The notes beneath the pieces were generated by a model, which was not told the DNA's origin, searched no databases, and worked only from the letters and a program-made list of their open reading frames with translations. This document shows positions 55,444 through 63,737 of a stretch of 64,000 nt of DNA, piece by piece (position 1 is the stretch's first letter; each line of letters opens with the position of its first letter). The stretch spans positions 62,001 to 126,000 of the forward strand of contig CAYZWU010000002.1 of assembly GCA_964482235.1 (NCBI GenBank). Reading direction: 5' to 3'. The DNA comes from CAYZWU01 sp964482235 (GTDB taxonomy: Bacteria > Planctomycetota > B15-G4 > CAYZWU01). The position numbers were made by a program, and so were the translations under genes.

Positions 55444-55827
55444 ATGAGTCAGAGAGGTTTCACGTTGATCGAGCTCATCATTATCATCGTGGTCCTTGGG
55501 GTGTTGGCCGTGTCCGCCATCCCGATCTACTACAACCTGACGGACGATGCCAAGGCCTCGGCCGAGAAGGGTGTGGTGGGCAACGTGAAGGCAGGCGTGA
55601 TGCTCTATTACGTCAATTCGGCGAAGAGCGGCGGCACGCCGGCTTATCCCAGCGTGCTGGACAGCGAAGCCGACGGCACGGTGGCCTCGGATTCCAAGCC
55701 CCTGTTCGTCAACGTCGTCGCGGGCGGTGTGACCGAGGGCTGGACCAAGACGAACAGCACGACCTATGTCGGGCCGGCCGGCACTACCTACACCTATTCG
55801 AACTCGGCCGGTACCTTCAAGCAGTGA
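55444..55827 (+). CDS. Type IV pilin-like major subunit
   Basis: A 127-residue prepilin. The short leader MSQRG is followed by FTLIELIIIIVVLGVLAVSAIP, giving the G-F cleavage site of prepilin peptidase, Glu5 and the hydrophobic assembly helix. The globular part is Gly/Thr/Ser/Tyr rich, ends GTTYTYSNSAGTFKQ and has no cysteines. The ribosome site AAGGAG lies 8 bases upstream. This is the only pilin seen in the window, so it may be the main subunit or a pseudopilin. Confidence 0.93.
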   Translation: MSQRGFTLIELIIIIVVLGVLAVSAIPIYYNLTDDAKASAEKGVVGNVKAGVMLYYVNSAKSGGTPAYPSVLDSEADGTVASDSKPLFVNVVAGGVTEGWTKTNSTTYVGPAGTTYTYSNSAGTFKQ

Positions 55828-56190
55828 GCGGGGGAGAACGAAGCTCCGCTTGAAGGACAGCAGCAGCCGATCCTGGGTCTCTGACTCCAGCTGTCCCGGC
55901 TAGCCGACGACGTCGTGCCGGAAATCATCGAGCGTCCTCTCCTCAAGCGACAGGGCGCTGGACCGGCTTCCGGTTTCGGATCGGAAGGCAAAGGCCAAAT
56001 CGCCTTGAGTCGGAATTCGACGGTACGGGAGGTCAGCAGGCAGGCCGCTCCCTCGCAGGGACGGATCTCTGCAGGCACCTGGGGGATCCAGCGAGAACGC
56101 CTGCTGTTCCGCAGCATGCCGGTCCGGTGTGGTTTCTTCGTGTAGATGGCCGCTGACGCCGCTTTTCTTCGGCAGGGAAAGAGGATGTAA
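55828..56190. other. Intergenic stretch inside the pilus operon
   Basis: A 363-base gap between pilin and the PilM-PilN gene. No supported gene is seen. A weak stem (AGCGG/CCGCT) just after the pilin stop could attenuate transcription so that pilin is made in excess of the machinery. Confidence 0.35.
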
Positions 56191-57870
56191 ATGAGATTGA
56201 AACGGCTGAATCCCTTTCTGCTGAAGCCGCCTCTCACTCTGGGGATCGATATCTCCGAGACGGCGGTCAGGGGGGTTCTCCTGAATCTCAAGAAGGAACG
56301 GCCCGTCGTGATCCGCGCGAAGGAAGTGCCGATCCAGACGGGAGCGAGACCGCACGAGAACCCCTGCATCGACGCGCTCAAGGCGCTGTTGAAGGAGTTC
56401 TCGCTGTCGCGCGTCCATGTCTCCATCTCCCTGCCGTCCAGCATCTATTTCATCTCGAGGTACGACCTCACCAACATCTCGTCGCAGAAGGTCGAGGGGG
56501 CGATCCTCAAGCAGCTCGAGGAGGAGAAGCTGCCCGTTCCCATCGGCGAGGCAACGATCAGCTACTCCCAGCTGCCCGAGCCGGGGAAAAACGCCTACAT
56601 CGTCATCTGCGCCGAGAAGGACAAGATCAACCCCCTCTTCTCCGTGCTGAACGGCGCGGGCGCCGTGAGCTACTACATCCTTCCCTCCGACGTGTCGGTG
56701 CAGCACTGTCTCGACCTCGTCAGGGAGAAGGACGAAGGCGGCGCCGCCGCGACCTTCCGTCTGGGACGGGAAGAGATCGTCATGACCTTCTTCGACAAGG
56801 GGGGATTCAAGCTCCGCCGGATCATCCCCATGGGCAGGAAGGATCTCTATCAATGCCTCTACCAATCGGGTGTTGCCGCTGCCGGCAGCACGCTCGAGGA
56901 GGAGGAGCTGTCGAGCCTCCTGAGCCGCTATCCTCTCGACAGGATCAATTCGGGCGCCGCGTCGTCCGGGAGCGACCAGTCGGCGGAGAAGGTGTACGAC
57001 TCCCTGTCGCCCGTGCTGAACAGGATCATCTCGTCGATCCAGAAGACCTTTCATTTCTTCGAGACGCACGTGGGCCTGTCCAAGGTCGACAAGCTCTATC
57101 TCCTGGACGACTTCAGGGGACTCTCGAATTTCCATGCCTTCCTGAACAGCAGCCTCCAGCTGGAGGTCGAGCACCTGAACACCATCGAGGTCCTGGATCA
57201 TTCGGAGAAGTGGAGCCGGGAAGAGAGCGATATCCCCGACCATGCCTGCTTCAACATTGCCATCGGGAATGGCCTGGAGGAAGCGGGGGAGACGAGCCTT
57301 GTCCCCAAGGAGGAGCTCTTTCTCCCAAGGCTGCGCGTCTTCAGGATCGCCGCGCGGCTGACCGCCGTCATTCTCTGTCTCTGCATGATTCTGCTGTCCG
57401 CCTTCTATGCACACGGATACGCCAACCTGGCCGAGACGGCCAACATCTCGGAGACGGTGTCCGGCAAGCTGCAGGGCATGCTCCACCTGGAGAACGCCCT
57501 GCTCCAGATGAAGGAGGAGTCCCTGAAGAGCCGGACGGTCCTGGGCGGCCTCATGGCGCCGTCCGCCCGGATCGCCGCGACGATGAAGGAGATCGGAAAC
57601 ATACTTCCTTCGTATATCTATCTCGACAGCATGGAGCTTTCGAGCGGAGTGGAGTCTTCTTCCATGACGATGAAGGGAATCATCGCCGTGGACGACAGCC
57701 GCGAATGCGACAAGATCTGCAGCAACTTCCTCAATACGCTGGAAGCCTCTCCGTTCCTGGAGAACATCAGCATGCAGTCCGAACGATGGGGAAAACATGG
57801 AAGCCAGCTGATCAGCCGGTTCAGCCTGACGGCCGACCTCTGCGCCGCACCGAGCGAGGGAGAGGAGTGA
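56191..57870 (+). CDS. PilM-PilN fusion, inner-membrane pilus alignment protein
   Basis: A 559-residue protein starting at an ATG with GAGGATG upstream. The first ~380 residues are PilM/GspL-like, of the actin-ATPase fold (LTLGIDISETAVRGVLL, VHVSISLPSSIYFISRY, FNIAIGNGLEEA). A membrane helix (LTAVILCLCMILLSAFYAHGY, about 390-410) is followed by a PilN-type periplasmic part (SARIAATMKEIGNILPSYIYLDSMEL). PilM and PilN are normally separate proteins that form the inner-membrane alignment complex with PilO and PilP. GspL of type II secretion also joins a cytoplasmic actin-like domain to a periplasmic one, so a GspL-like name is equally possible. Confidence 0.85.
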   Translation: MRLKRLNPFLLKPPLTLGIDISETAVRGVLLNLKKERPVVIRAKEVPIQTGARPHENPCIDALKALLKEFSLSRVHVSISLPSSIYFISRYDLTNISSQKVEGAILKQLEEEKLPVPIGEATISYSQLPEPGKNAYIVICAEKDKINPLFSVLNGAGAVSYYILPSDVSVQHCLDLVREKDEGGAAATFRLGREEIVMTFFDKGGFKLRRIIPMGRKDLYQCLYQSGVAAAGSTLEEEELSSLLSRYPLDRINSGAASSGSDQSAEKVYDSLSPVLNRIISSIQKTFHFFETHVGLSKVDKLYLLDDFRGLSNFHAFLNSSLQLEVEHLNTIEVLDHSEKWSREESDIPDHACFNIAIGNGLEEAGETSLVPKEELFLPRLRVFRIAARLTAVILCLCMILLSAFYAHGYANLAETANISETVSGKLQGMLHLENALLQMKEESLKSRTVLGGLMAPSARIAATMKEIGNILPSYIYLDSMELSSGVESSSMTMKGIIAVDDSRECDKICSNFLNTLEASPFLENISMQSERWGKHGSQLISRFSLTADLCAAPSEGEE

Positions 57871-57871
57871 G

Positions 57872-58435
57872 ATGAAGCGTTTCATCCTGGAGATCGGTAT
57901 AGCCTGTGGAATCCTCCTGGTTCTCTATCTCGCTCTCTTCATTCCCTCCCTGACCGCCTACCGCGACAGGGCCGGAACGGTCCATGATAAGAACAGTGAG
58001 CTGGAGGCGAACCTCGGCGTTGTCGCGCGTTCCAGGCAGGTTGAAAAAGAGTTCAGGAACGTCTCGACGGAGCTCGATAGGTTGAAGAGAAGAATCAACG
58101 AGAAGCCCGACAAGGCGAAGATGGCCACGACTCTCAGGAAAATCGCCGACGAGCTCGATCTCGTGGTCACGATGGACGGATCCTGGGCGATATCCACGAA
58201 CAACAGCGCCGAGGACAATCCGTTCTGGTCAGGCCTCTTCAGGCGGTTCACGAAGAGCATGACGCTGGAAGGCGATTTCTTTGCCATCGGCCGGTTTCTC
58301 GAGACGGTGGAGGAAGCGGATGCCTTTGCCAGGAACACCAATGTGGTGATGAAGAAGAGAAGCAAAGGGAATTCCGGCCTGCAGGTCGAGCTGACCGTGG
58401 ACCTGTACGACATGCACGAGCTCAAGTTCAAGTAG
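57872..58435 (+). CDS. PilO-like pilus alignment protein
   Basis: A 187-residue bitopic protein with an N-terminal membrane helix (IGIACGILLVLYLALFIPSL), a coiled coil (VEKEFRNVSTELDRLKRRI) and a ferredoxin-like C-terminal domain (MTLEGDFFAIGRFLETVEE) typical of PilO. It would pair with the PilN part of the preceding gene. It starts 2 bases after that gene's stop. Confidence 0.82.
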   Translation: MKRFILEIGIACGILLVLYLALFIPSLTAYRDRAGTVHDKNSELEANLGVVARSRQVEKEFRNVSTELDRLKRRINEKPDKAKMATTLRKIADELDLVVTMDGSWAISTNNSAEDNPFWSGLFRRFTKSMTLEGDFFAIGRFLETVEEADAFARNTNVVMKKRSKGNSGLQVELTVDLYDMHELKFK

Positions 58436-58486
58436 GTCTTGCGCTGAGCTGATCATCTGTGGAGGGCGCCCGGCAGGGCACGAGAG

Positions 58487-58942
58487 ATGAAGAAGATCGT
58501 TTTAATCCTCTTCGGCTGCTTCTTCCTGATCTCGGGAAAGATCGTCTACTCGATCGGCACCGATTACTTCAGGGGCGGGCAGTACGACTCGGATGAAGGC
58601 CTTGCCATCGATCTCTCGATCTTCGATGCGGCAGAGGAAGCGGATCCGGAGGATGACCCGGAGCAGGCAACGGAGAGAGGGTGGGGTGAGAATCCGTTCC
58701 GCTGCCTGGAGCCGGTCTCCGGGGATCCGGCGACCGAACAGGCCGAGGCGGGCCAGGCCGGAGCGGAAGGTTTCAAGCTGCAAGCCGTATCGTTCGGGGG
58801 GGGCAGGGCCTTTGCCGTGATCAACGGCGAACCCCTCGCGCCGGGCGAAATGATCAGCGGATTCGAAGTCCGCGAGATCACGATGGAAAGGGTTGTCCTT
58901 TGCAAAGGGGAAGAGACCATCGTGCTTAAGCTGATGGATTAG
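58487..58942 (+). CDS. PilP/GspC-like periplasmic protein
   Basis: A 151-residue protein with an N-terminal signal or anchor (IVLILFGCFFLISGKIVYS), an acidic linker, and a C-terminal domain of ~55 residues (LQAVSFGGGRAFAVINGEPL, then GEMISGFEVREI). This is the pattern of the HR/PilP domain that links the inner-membrane complex to the secretin. Its place just before the secretin gene supports the call. Confidence 0.78.
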   Translation: MKKIVLILFGCFFLISGKIVYSIGTDYFRGGQYDSDEGLAIDLSIFDAAEEADPEDDPEQATERGWGENPFRCLEPVSGDPATEQAEAGQAGAEGFKLQAVSFGGGRAFAVINGEPLAPGEMISGFEVREITMERVVLCKGEETIVLKLMD

Positions 58943-58946
58943 AAAA

Positions 58947-61544
58947 ATGAGAATCGATCTCTTGACGCTGAAGATACTCGTGCCGGTGCTCCTGGCCCTG
59001 GCCGCGGTTCCAGCCGCGGCACAGGAGGAGGAGGAGAAGTACATCACCATTGCGGCGAAGCAGATGGATGTGCAAAGCTTCTTCCAGCTTCTCAACAGGC
59101 AGTACGACCTGAACATCGTCGTCTCAAAGGACGTCACCGGACCGATGACCGTGCTCATCAAGGACATCCCTCTCGAGCAGGCGCTCAAGGTGATCACCTC
59201 GTCCCATGGCCTGTCGTACAAGCGGAACGGGGAGATCATCCAGGTCTTCCCTGCCGGAAAGGCGGAGGCGGAGACTCCGGCGGTGAAACCGGCCGCGAGG
59301 CTCGATCTGGAATCCCGGTTCTTCCAGCTCAAGTTCGTGGAAGCCATCTCGATCGCGCCGCTCATCGAGCCGCTGCTCACTCCGGGAGCGGGGCTGTGCA
59401 CGGGCATCAAGGAAGGGAACCTCCTGATGGTCCGCGACCTCCCGCAGCGGATAGCCGAGATCTCGGAGATCGTGGCGCAGCTTGACGCGGAATCCCATCA
59501 GGTCCGGATCAGCGTCAAGATCGTCCTGATCAACCGGACGGACAGCGAGGCTGCGGGATTCGACTGGTTCACCAGCTTCCGGGCAAGCGGGGCCAAGCGG
59601 CCCATCATCTTTCCTTTCGACAAGGAGCACTCGGGCGGCGGCTACTGGCCGGAGAACAACCCCTTCGGCGGCGAGGAAGGGGATGGCTCCGAGTTCTCGC
59701 CGGACAGCTCATTCCCCTATGCCACGAAGGACGACTTCGTATTCGGTGTCCTGGACGCCACGGAGTTCAGCCTGTTGATGCAGTTCATCGATTCCAAGAT
59801 GGACTCGGAGCTGATCTCCCAGCCCGAGATAACCACGGTCAACAACAAGACGGCCAAGATCATCAACGGGAACATCGTCCAGATCCCCACCTATTCGCAG
59901 AACCTGCAGTACGGGATCACGACGGTGAGCGGCTACCAGGAGATCGAGACGGGAACGAACCTCGAGGTCACTCCGCGAATCATCGACGAGAAGTCGATCC
60001 TCCTGAAGGTGATCCCCGAGGTGAGCGAGATCGTCGAGTACCGCGGGCAGTTCGACGAGCTGCCGAACATCGCCACGCGCAAGGCCGACACGGAAGTGAT
60101 CCTGGAGGACGGCAAGACGCTGATCATCGGCGGGCTCGTCAGGACGATCAAGAGGGAGAAGGAGACCGGCGTCCCCTTCCTGAAGGATATTCCTCTCCTG
60201 GGATATCTTTTCCGGTACTCCTCCGAGGAAATAGAGAAGGACGACATGGTGATCTTCATCACCCCGCGGATCATCGACAGGGAGGCGCTGCGGAAAGAGG
60301 CTGAAGGAATGACGCGCCACGACGGGCGGTGGGTGCCGCAGAGATCCTTCGACGTGGCCTCCCGCCTCAAGGCGGCCCTGTTCGGCCCGTCGCCGGATCA
60401 GCGCATGAGGGGTATCCACGTACTGGCCCGGATGAGGAACGAGGAAATCCTCTCCATCGTCGAAGCCGAGGATGCGCTGGTGCGCGTCATGGAAAACGAC
60501 GAAAGCGACGAGATCCGCGTGGCGGCAACCAGGGTCCTGGCCAACAGGTTTCCCGATGCGTTCTACACCTGGCTCGAATCGATGGTTCTGGCCGATCCGA
60601 ATGGATACCGGACCGGCTTCCTCGTGAGGCATGCCCTCCTCGAGCCGGCGCGGCATCTGCGCGACCTCTCACTCATGGCCGCCATGATGGTGAACAGGGA
60701 TGAGAGCATGCAGGCCCTGCTCAAGGGCCTCGATGAGGGCGACACGAGGATCAAGATCCGGGCCGCCGAGGCGTTCTGCCGCTTTCCCTGCCTCGACGCC
60801 CAGCAAGCCCTCATCCGGGCCGTGGGTTCCGAAAAGGATCCCGCAGCCCGCTACTACGCCCTCTTTGCCTTGAGCCGGTGCGGGCACCGCCACACGGCGG
60901 AGCACCTTCTCGATGTCGCCACGGCGGCGAAGGAGACCCCCCTGGGCGGTGCGGCTCTCGAGGCGCTCGATCACCTGGAGAGCAGGAACGATTTCGACTC
61001 CCCGCAATGGAATTTCGAGACATCGGACTTCAGCTGTCTCGTCGCGCGGCTGAGAGAGGCAAAGACGCCCGCCGTCATCGGATCCGTCCCGTTCCAGTCG
61101 CGGGTTTCGTCGGCCCTCGCGCTTCTCGAGATCCGGGCGCCGCAGTACCTGGATCTTCTCCGTTCCACGACGGAAGAGATCGTGGAGTCGAATTCATGGA
61201 ACGCCGAGAACGGCTCGGTCAGCCGGATCGTCGTGTCCGGCGACGACGTGACGAACTGGCCGGTGGATCGAATCGCCTTCGAGATCGTCTTCTTCTCCTC
61301 CCTGCTCTACCAGAACAGCGGCATCCCCGCCGGCACGGGGATCGACAAGATCCTGGAAGGATCGCGCGACCAGTTCTGGGCGGTCTACTCGCTGGCCGAG
61401 GTCTCCGTCCCGCCGGACAGCCGGCTGCGGCGTTTCATCTCGAAGTGTCTGGACGCTCGAGGCCAGCGGGAAGAGGAGGCGAGATTTGCCGCCCCGCCCG
61501 ACGGGGGAGGCGGCAGTCACCGGATAGCGGGAGCCAAGAGATGA
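58947..61544 (+). CDS. Secretin (PilQ/GspD family) with long C-terminal HEAT-like extension
   Basis: An 865-residue outer-membrane protein. Signal peptide 1-26. Residues of about 35-105 are an STN-like N domain (MDVQSFFQLLNRQYDLNIVVS). An N1-type domain and then the secretin core follow at about 190-455, with SQPEITTVNNKTAKI, TGTNLEVTPRI and the family signature VPFLKDIPLLGYLFRYSS. PilQ/GspD proteins usually end soon after this with a short S or lipid-binding tail. Here about 390 residues follow, with helical repeats (ESDEIRVAATRVLANRFP, GDTRIKIRAAEAFCRFP, KDPAARYYALFALSRCG) of the HEAT type. The extension may be a docking or gate-control module. The stop overlaps the start of the small lipoprotein gene. 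Confidence 0.9.
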   Translation: MRIDLLTLKILVPVLLALAAVPAAAQEEEEKYITIAAKQMDVQSFFQLLNRQYDLNIVVSKDVTGPMTVLIKDIPLEQALKVITSSHGLSYKRNGEIIQVFPAGKAEAETPAVKPAARLDLESRFFQLKFVEAISIAPLIEPLLTPGAGLCTGIKEGNLLMVRDLPQRIAEISEIVAQLDAESHQVRISVKIVLINRTDSEAAGFDWFTSFRASGAKRPIIFPFDKEHSGGGYWPENNPFGGEEGDGSEFSPDSSFPYATKDDFVFGVLDATEFSLLMQFIDSKMDSELISQPEITTVNNKTAKIINGNIVQIPTYSQNLQYGITTVSGYQEIETGTNLEVTPRIIDEKSILLKVIPEVSEIVEYRGQFDELPNIATRKADTEVILEDGKTLIIGGLVRTIKREKETGVPFLKDIPLLGYLFRYSSEEIEKDDMVIFITPRIIDREALRKEAEGMTRHDGRWVPQRSFDVASRLKAALFGPSPDQRMRGIHVLARMRNEEILSIVEAEDALVRVMENDESDEIRVAATRVLANRFPDAFYTWLESMVLADPNGYRTGFLVRHALLEPARHLRDLSLMAAMMVNRDESMQALLKGLDEGDTRIKIRAAEAFCRFPCLDAQQALIRAVGSEKDPAARYYALFALSRCGHRHTAEHLLDVATAAKETPLGGAALEALDHLESRNDFDSPQWNFETSDFSCLVARLREAKTPAVIGSVPFQSRVSSALALLEIRAPQYLDLLRSTTEEIVESNSWNAENGSVSRIVVSGDDVTNWPVDRIAFEIVFFSSLLYQNSGIPAGTGIDKILEGSRDQFWAVYSLAEVSVPPDSRLRRFISKCLDARGQREEEARFAAPPDGGGGSHRIAGAKR

Positions 61545-61762
61545 ACAGGCGTAGACAGTATTTCTTTCTGGCGGGACTGGCGCTGATCCTTGCCGTTGCA
61601 GGCGGATGCAGCTCCACCCCGGAAGCCCCTCCTTCCGACCAGCCGCGGCTCGACGCGGCCACCATCCTGCAGAGGTCCGATGACGCCGTCCCGCCGGCCC
61701 GGATCGAGGAGCTCGACCGCGACCTGGAGTGGGTTCTTTCCAGGCGCCAAGCGGTGAAGTGA
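61541..61762 (+). CDS. Small lipoprotein at the end of the pilus operon
   Basis: A 73-residue product with a lipoprotein signal (FFLAGLALILAVAGGC, lipobox AGGC) and a short charged mature part with an acidic helix (ARIEELDRDLEWVLSRR). Its ATG overlaps the secretin stop (ATGA), so it is translationally coupled. It may be a pilotin-like helper that guides the secretin to the outer membrane; this is inferred from position and size only. Confidence 0.75.
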   Translation: MNRRRQYFFLAGLALILAVAGGCSSTPEAPPSDQPRLDAATILQRSDDAVPPARIEELDRDLEWVLSRRQAVK

Positions 61763-61778
61763 GGCCGTTCCTCCAGCT

Positions 61779-61821
61779 CCCGCTCCCGACCCCCGATTCG
61801 TCATACGGGATCGGGAGCGGG
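61779..61821 (+). terminator. Terminator-like hairpin after the pilus operon
   Basis: CCCGCTCCCGA (61779-61789) pairs with TCGGGAGCGGG (61811-61821). It sits 17 bases after the lipoprotein stop. No T-run follows, so it may be factor-dependent. Confidence 0.5.
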
Positions 61822-61964
61822 TGGAAGAAAATCCCCATTACCCGGAAAAGAGAAGAAAGCAGATATCTCCCCATGATTCGTTACCATGGGAGACGGCCTC
61901 TGAAGGACGCTCCCTGGGCGGCCTCTCGGTGCAGGCGCTGGTGCATTTCTGGAGGTAACGGGTG

Positions 61965-62957
61965 ATGAAGGCAACGGCCGTGGCGAACTCGAATATCGCG
62001 CTCACCAAGTACTGGGGGAAGCGCGACAGCAGGTTGATTCTTCCCTTCGCCGGGAGCCTGTCCATGACACTGGACGGGATGCACACCAGGACAACGGTGG
62101 AGCTCGCTTCGCACCGGGACAGGGACACGCTCGTCCTGAACGGCGTCGAGATAACGGAAGGCGATGAATACCAGGCTGTTTCACGGCATCTCGATCTGAT
62201 ACGCGATATGGCGGGCTCGACCGGATCCGCCCGGGTCGCCACGGAGAACAACTTTCCCACGGCGGCGGGGCTGGCCTCCTCCGCCTCGGGATTCGCGGCG
62301 CTGAGCCTGGCCGGCGCGGCGGCATCGGGTCTCGTGCTGGATTCCCGGGAGCTGTCGATCCTGGCCAGAAGGGGCTCGGGATCGGCATCGCGCTCGATTC
62401 CAGGCGGACTGGTGGTGTGGCACCGCGGCGCCGGGGACAGCGGCGACGACTCCTTCGCGGAGCAGGTCGCCCCTCCCGATCACTGGGACCTCTGCATGAT
62501 CATCGCGGTGACGAGCCGGAAGGAGAAGAAGATCAAGAGCCGGGCCGGGATGATGCGGAGCGTCGCGAACTGTCCCTACTTCACACAGTGGATCAAGGAG
62601 TGCGAAAGGGACCTGGAGACGGCGAGGCGGGCCGTCGTGGAGAGGGATTTCAGCCTCCTGGGCGGTACGGCGGAGAGGAACTGCCTGAAGATGCACGCCG
62701 TGATGATGAGCACCGATCCGCCGATCCTCTACTGGACTTCCTCGACCCTGTCCGTCATGCATGCCGTCCAGGCGTGGCGCAGCGAAGGGCTGGAATGCTA
62801 CTTCACCATAGACGGGGGACCGCAGGTCAAGATCCTGTGCGAATCAAGGAATGCGGAAAACGTGAAGAGAAGGCTCGATGAGCTTGGCCACGCGGAGGAG
62901 ACTCATCTCTGCCGGGTCGGCGGACCGGCGCGGCTCGTCGACGACCACCTGTTCTGA
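61965..62957 (+). CDS. mvaD: Diphosphomevalonate decarboxylase
   Basis: A 330-residue GHMP-fold enzyme that converts mevalonate diphosphate to isopentenyl diphosphate using ATP, the last step of the classical mevalonate route. Landmarks are the N-terminal ANSNIALTKYWGKRD, the phosphate loop NFPTAAGLASSASGFAAL, RGSGSASRSIPGG with the catalytic-site Ser/Arg, and the C-terminal FTIDGGPQVKILC with the catalytic Asp. The ATG at 61965 lies 8 bases after GGAGGT; a GTG at 61962 is also possible. A GHMP kinase of the same pathway starts at 63738. Confidence 0.95.
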   Translation: MKATAVANSNIALTKYWGKRDSRLILPFAGSLSMTLDGMHTRTTVELASHRDRDTLVLNGVEITEGDEYQAVSRHLDLIRDMAGSTGSARVATENNFPTAAGLASSASGFAALSLAGAAASGLVLDSRELSILARRGSGSASRSIPGGLVVWHRGAGDSGDDSFAEQVAPPDHWDLCMIIAVTSRKEKKIKSRAGMMRSVANCPYFTQWIKECERDLETARRAVVERDFSLLGGTAERNCLKMHAVMMSTDPPILYWTSSTLSVMHAVQAWRSEGLECYFTIDGGPQVKILCESRNAENVKRRLDELGHAEETHLCRVGGPARLVDDHLF

Positions 62958-63058
62958 GGCTGCGGGGCCCGCGAGCCCTGTTACCCGATCGAGGTCGCGA
63001 TGATGTTGGACACCCGGTCCCTCTGACACGCCTGGAGCCAGACGTCGAGGCCGATGAT

Positions 63059-63523
63059 TCATCCCGGGGCGGTGAGGTCGATGCTGAAGTCTCCGTTGCC
63101 GTCGGTCGTGAATACGGGGAACGCAATGCTCGCCCTGTCGATGCCGAGAGTCACGCGGGCCTGCGGGACGTAGGTGCTGCCGAGTCCGGTCAGGCTGAAG
63201 AGTACGGCGCCGGGAGCGTTCGGTGTCGCCCCGGAGACGGTGAAGGTCACGATCTGGCCCGGGGGCATCGGATCGGGATTGATGGACAGGGAGAAGTCTG
63301 CGTCGGCAGTATCCTGGCCGATGTCTCCCTTCAACTCCTTGGCAGGGGAGGACCTTGCGGGGCCGGCAGCCGCGACACCGAGGTCCGTCAGCCGGTCATC
63401 CCGAGCGTCCCGCCCCCATGCCGGCAGGGAAGAGGCGATGGCGGTCGAAAGAAGAATCGCCGCCACTGACAGGAATGACAACAGCCTTGTTTTTACCGGA
63501 CACCCTGGTCTGTCGAGATTCAT
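63059..63523 (-). CDS. Small secreted Ig-like protein, frame interrupted by TGA near its 3' end
   Basis: A 154-residue product with GGAGG 5 bases before the ATG and a signal peptide (LLSFLSVAAILLSTAIASSLPAWG). The mature C-terminal part is a beta-rich domain (FSLSINPDPMPPGQIVTFTV, then TDGNGDFSIDLTAPG) like the terminal domain of many Planctomycetota secreted proteins. The TGA at 63059-63061 ends it, but the same frame continues for 25 codons (IIGLDVWLQACQRDRVSNII...) to a TAA at 62981-62983. The extension matches the 'G..vwlQa....SN...' ending I know from such domains. The TGA may be a nonsense change of a Gly codon. Whether the short product is functional is unclear. Confidence 0.7.
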   Translation of the reverse strand: MNLDRPGCPVKTRLLSFLSVAAILLSTAIASSLPAWGRDARDDRLTDLGVAAAGPARSSPAKELKGDIGQDTADADFSLSINPDPMPPGQIVTFTVSGATPNAPGAVLFSLTGLGSTYVPQARVTLGIDRASIAFPVFTTDGNGDFSIDLTAPG

Positions 63524-63737
63524 GGTTCCTCCGTAATTGATGAGACAACGAAGATCTACAGTAGATTGAATAGTCCAGGATCCGGATCGCGCAATATCAC
63601 ATCCGTGATTTCACGCGATCAACCGGAAGGCTTCCGTTCCCGCAGGCTCAACGGACGTTTTTTTGCATCGTCGCGGCAAATATGATAAGGGGTGCACGTT
63701 GTCGAAAGAGGCAGGTCTCCTGAAGGGCGGGCAGTCC

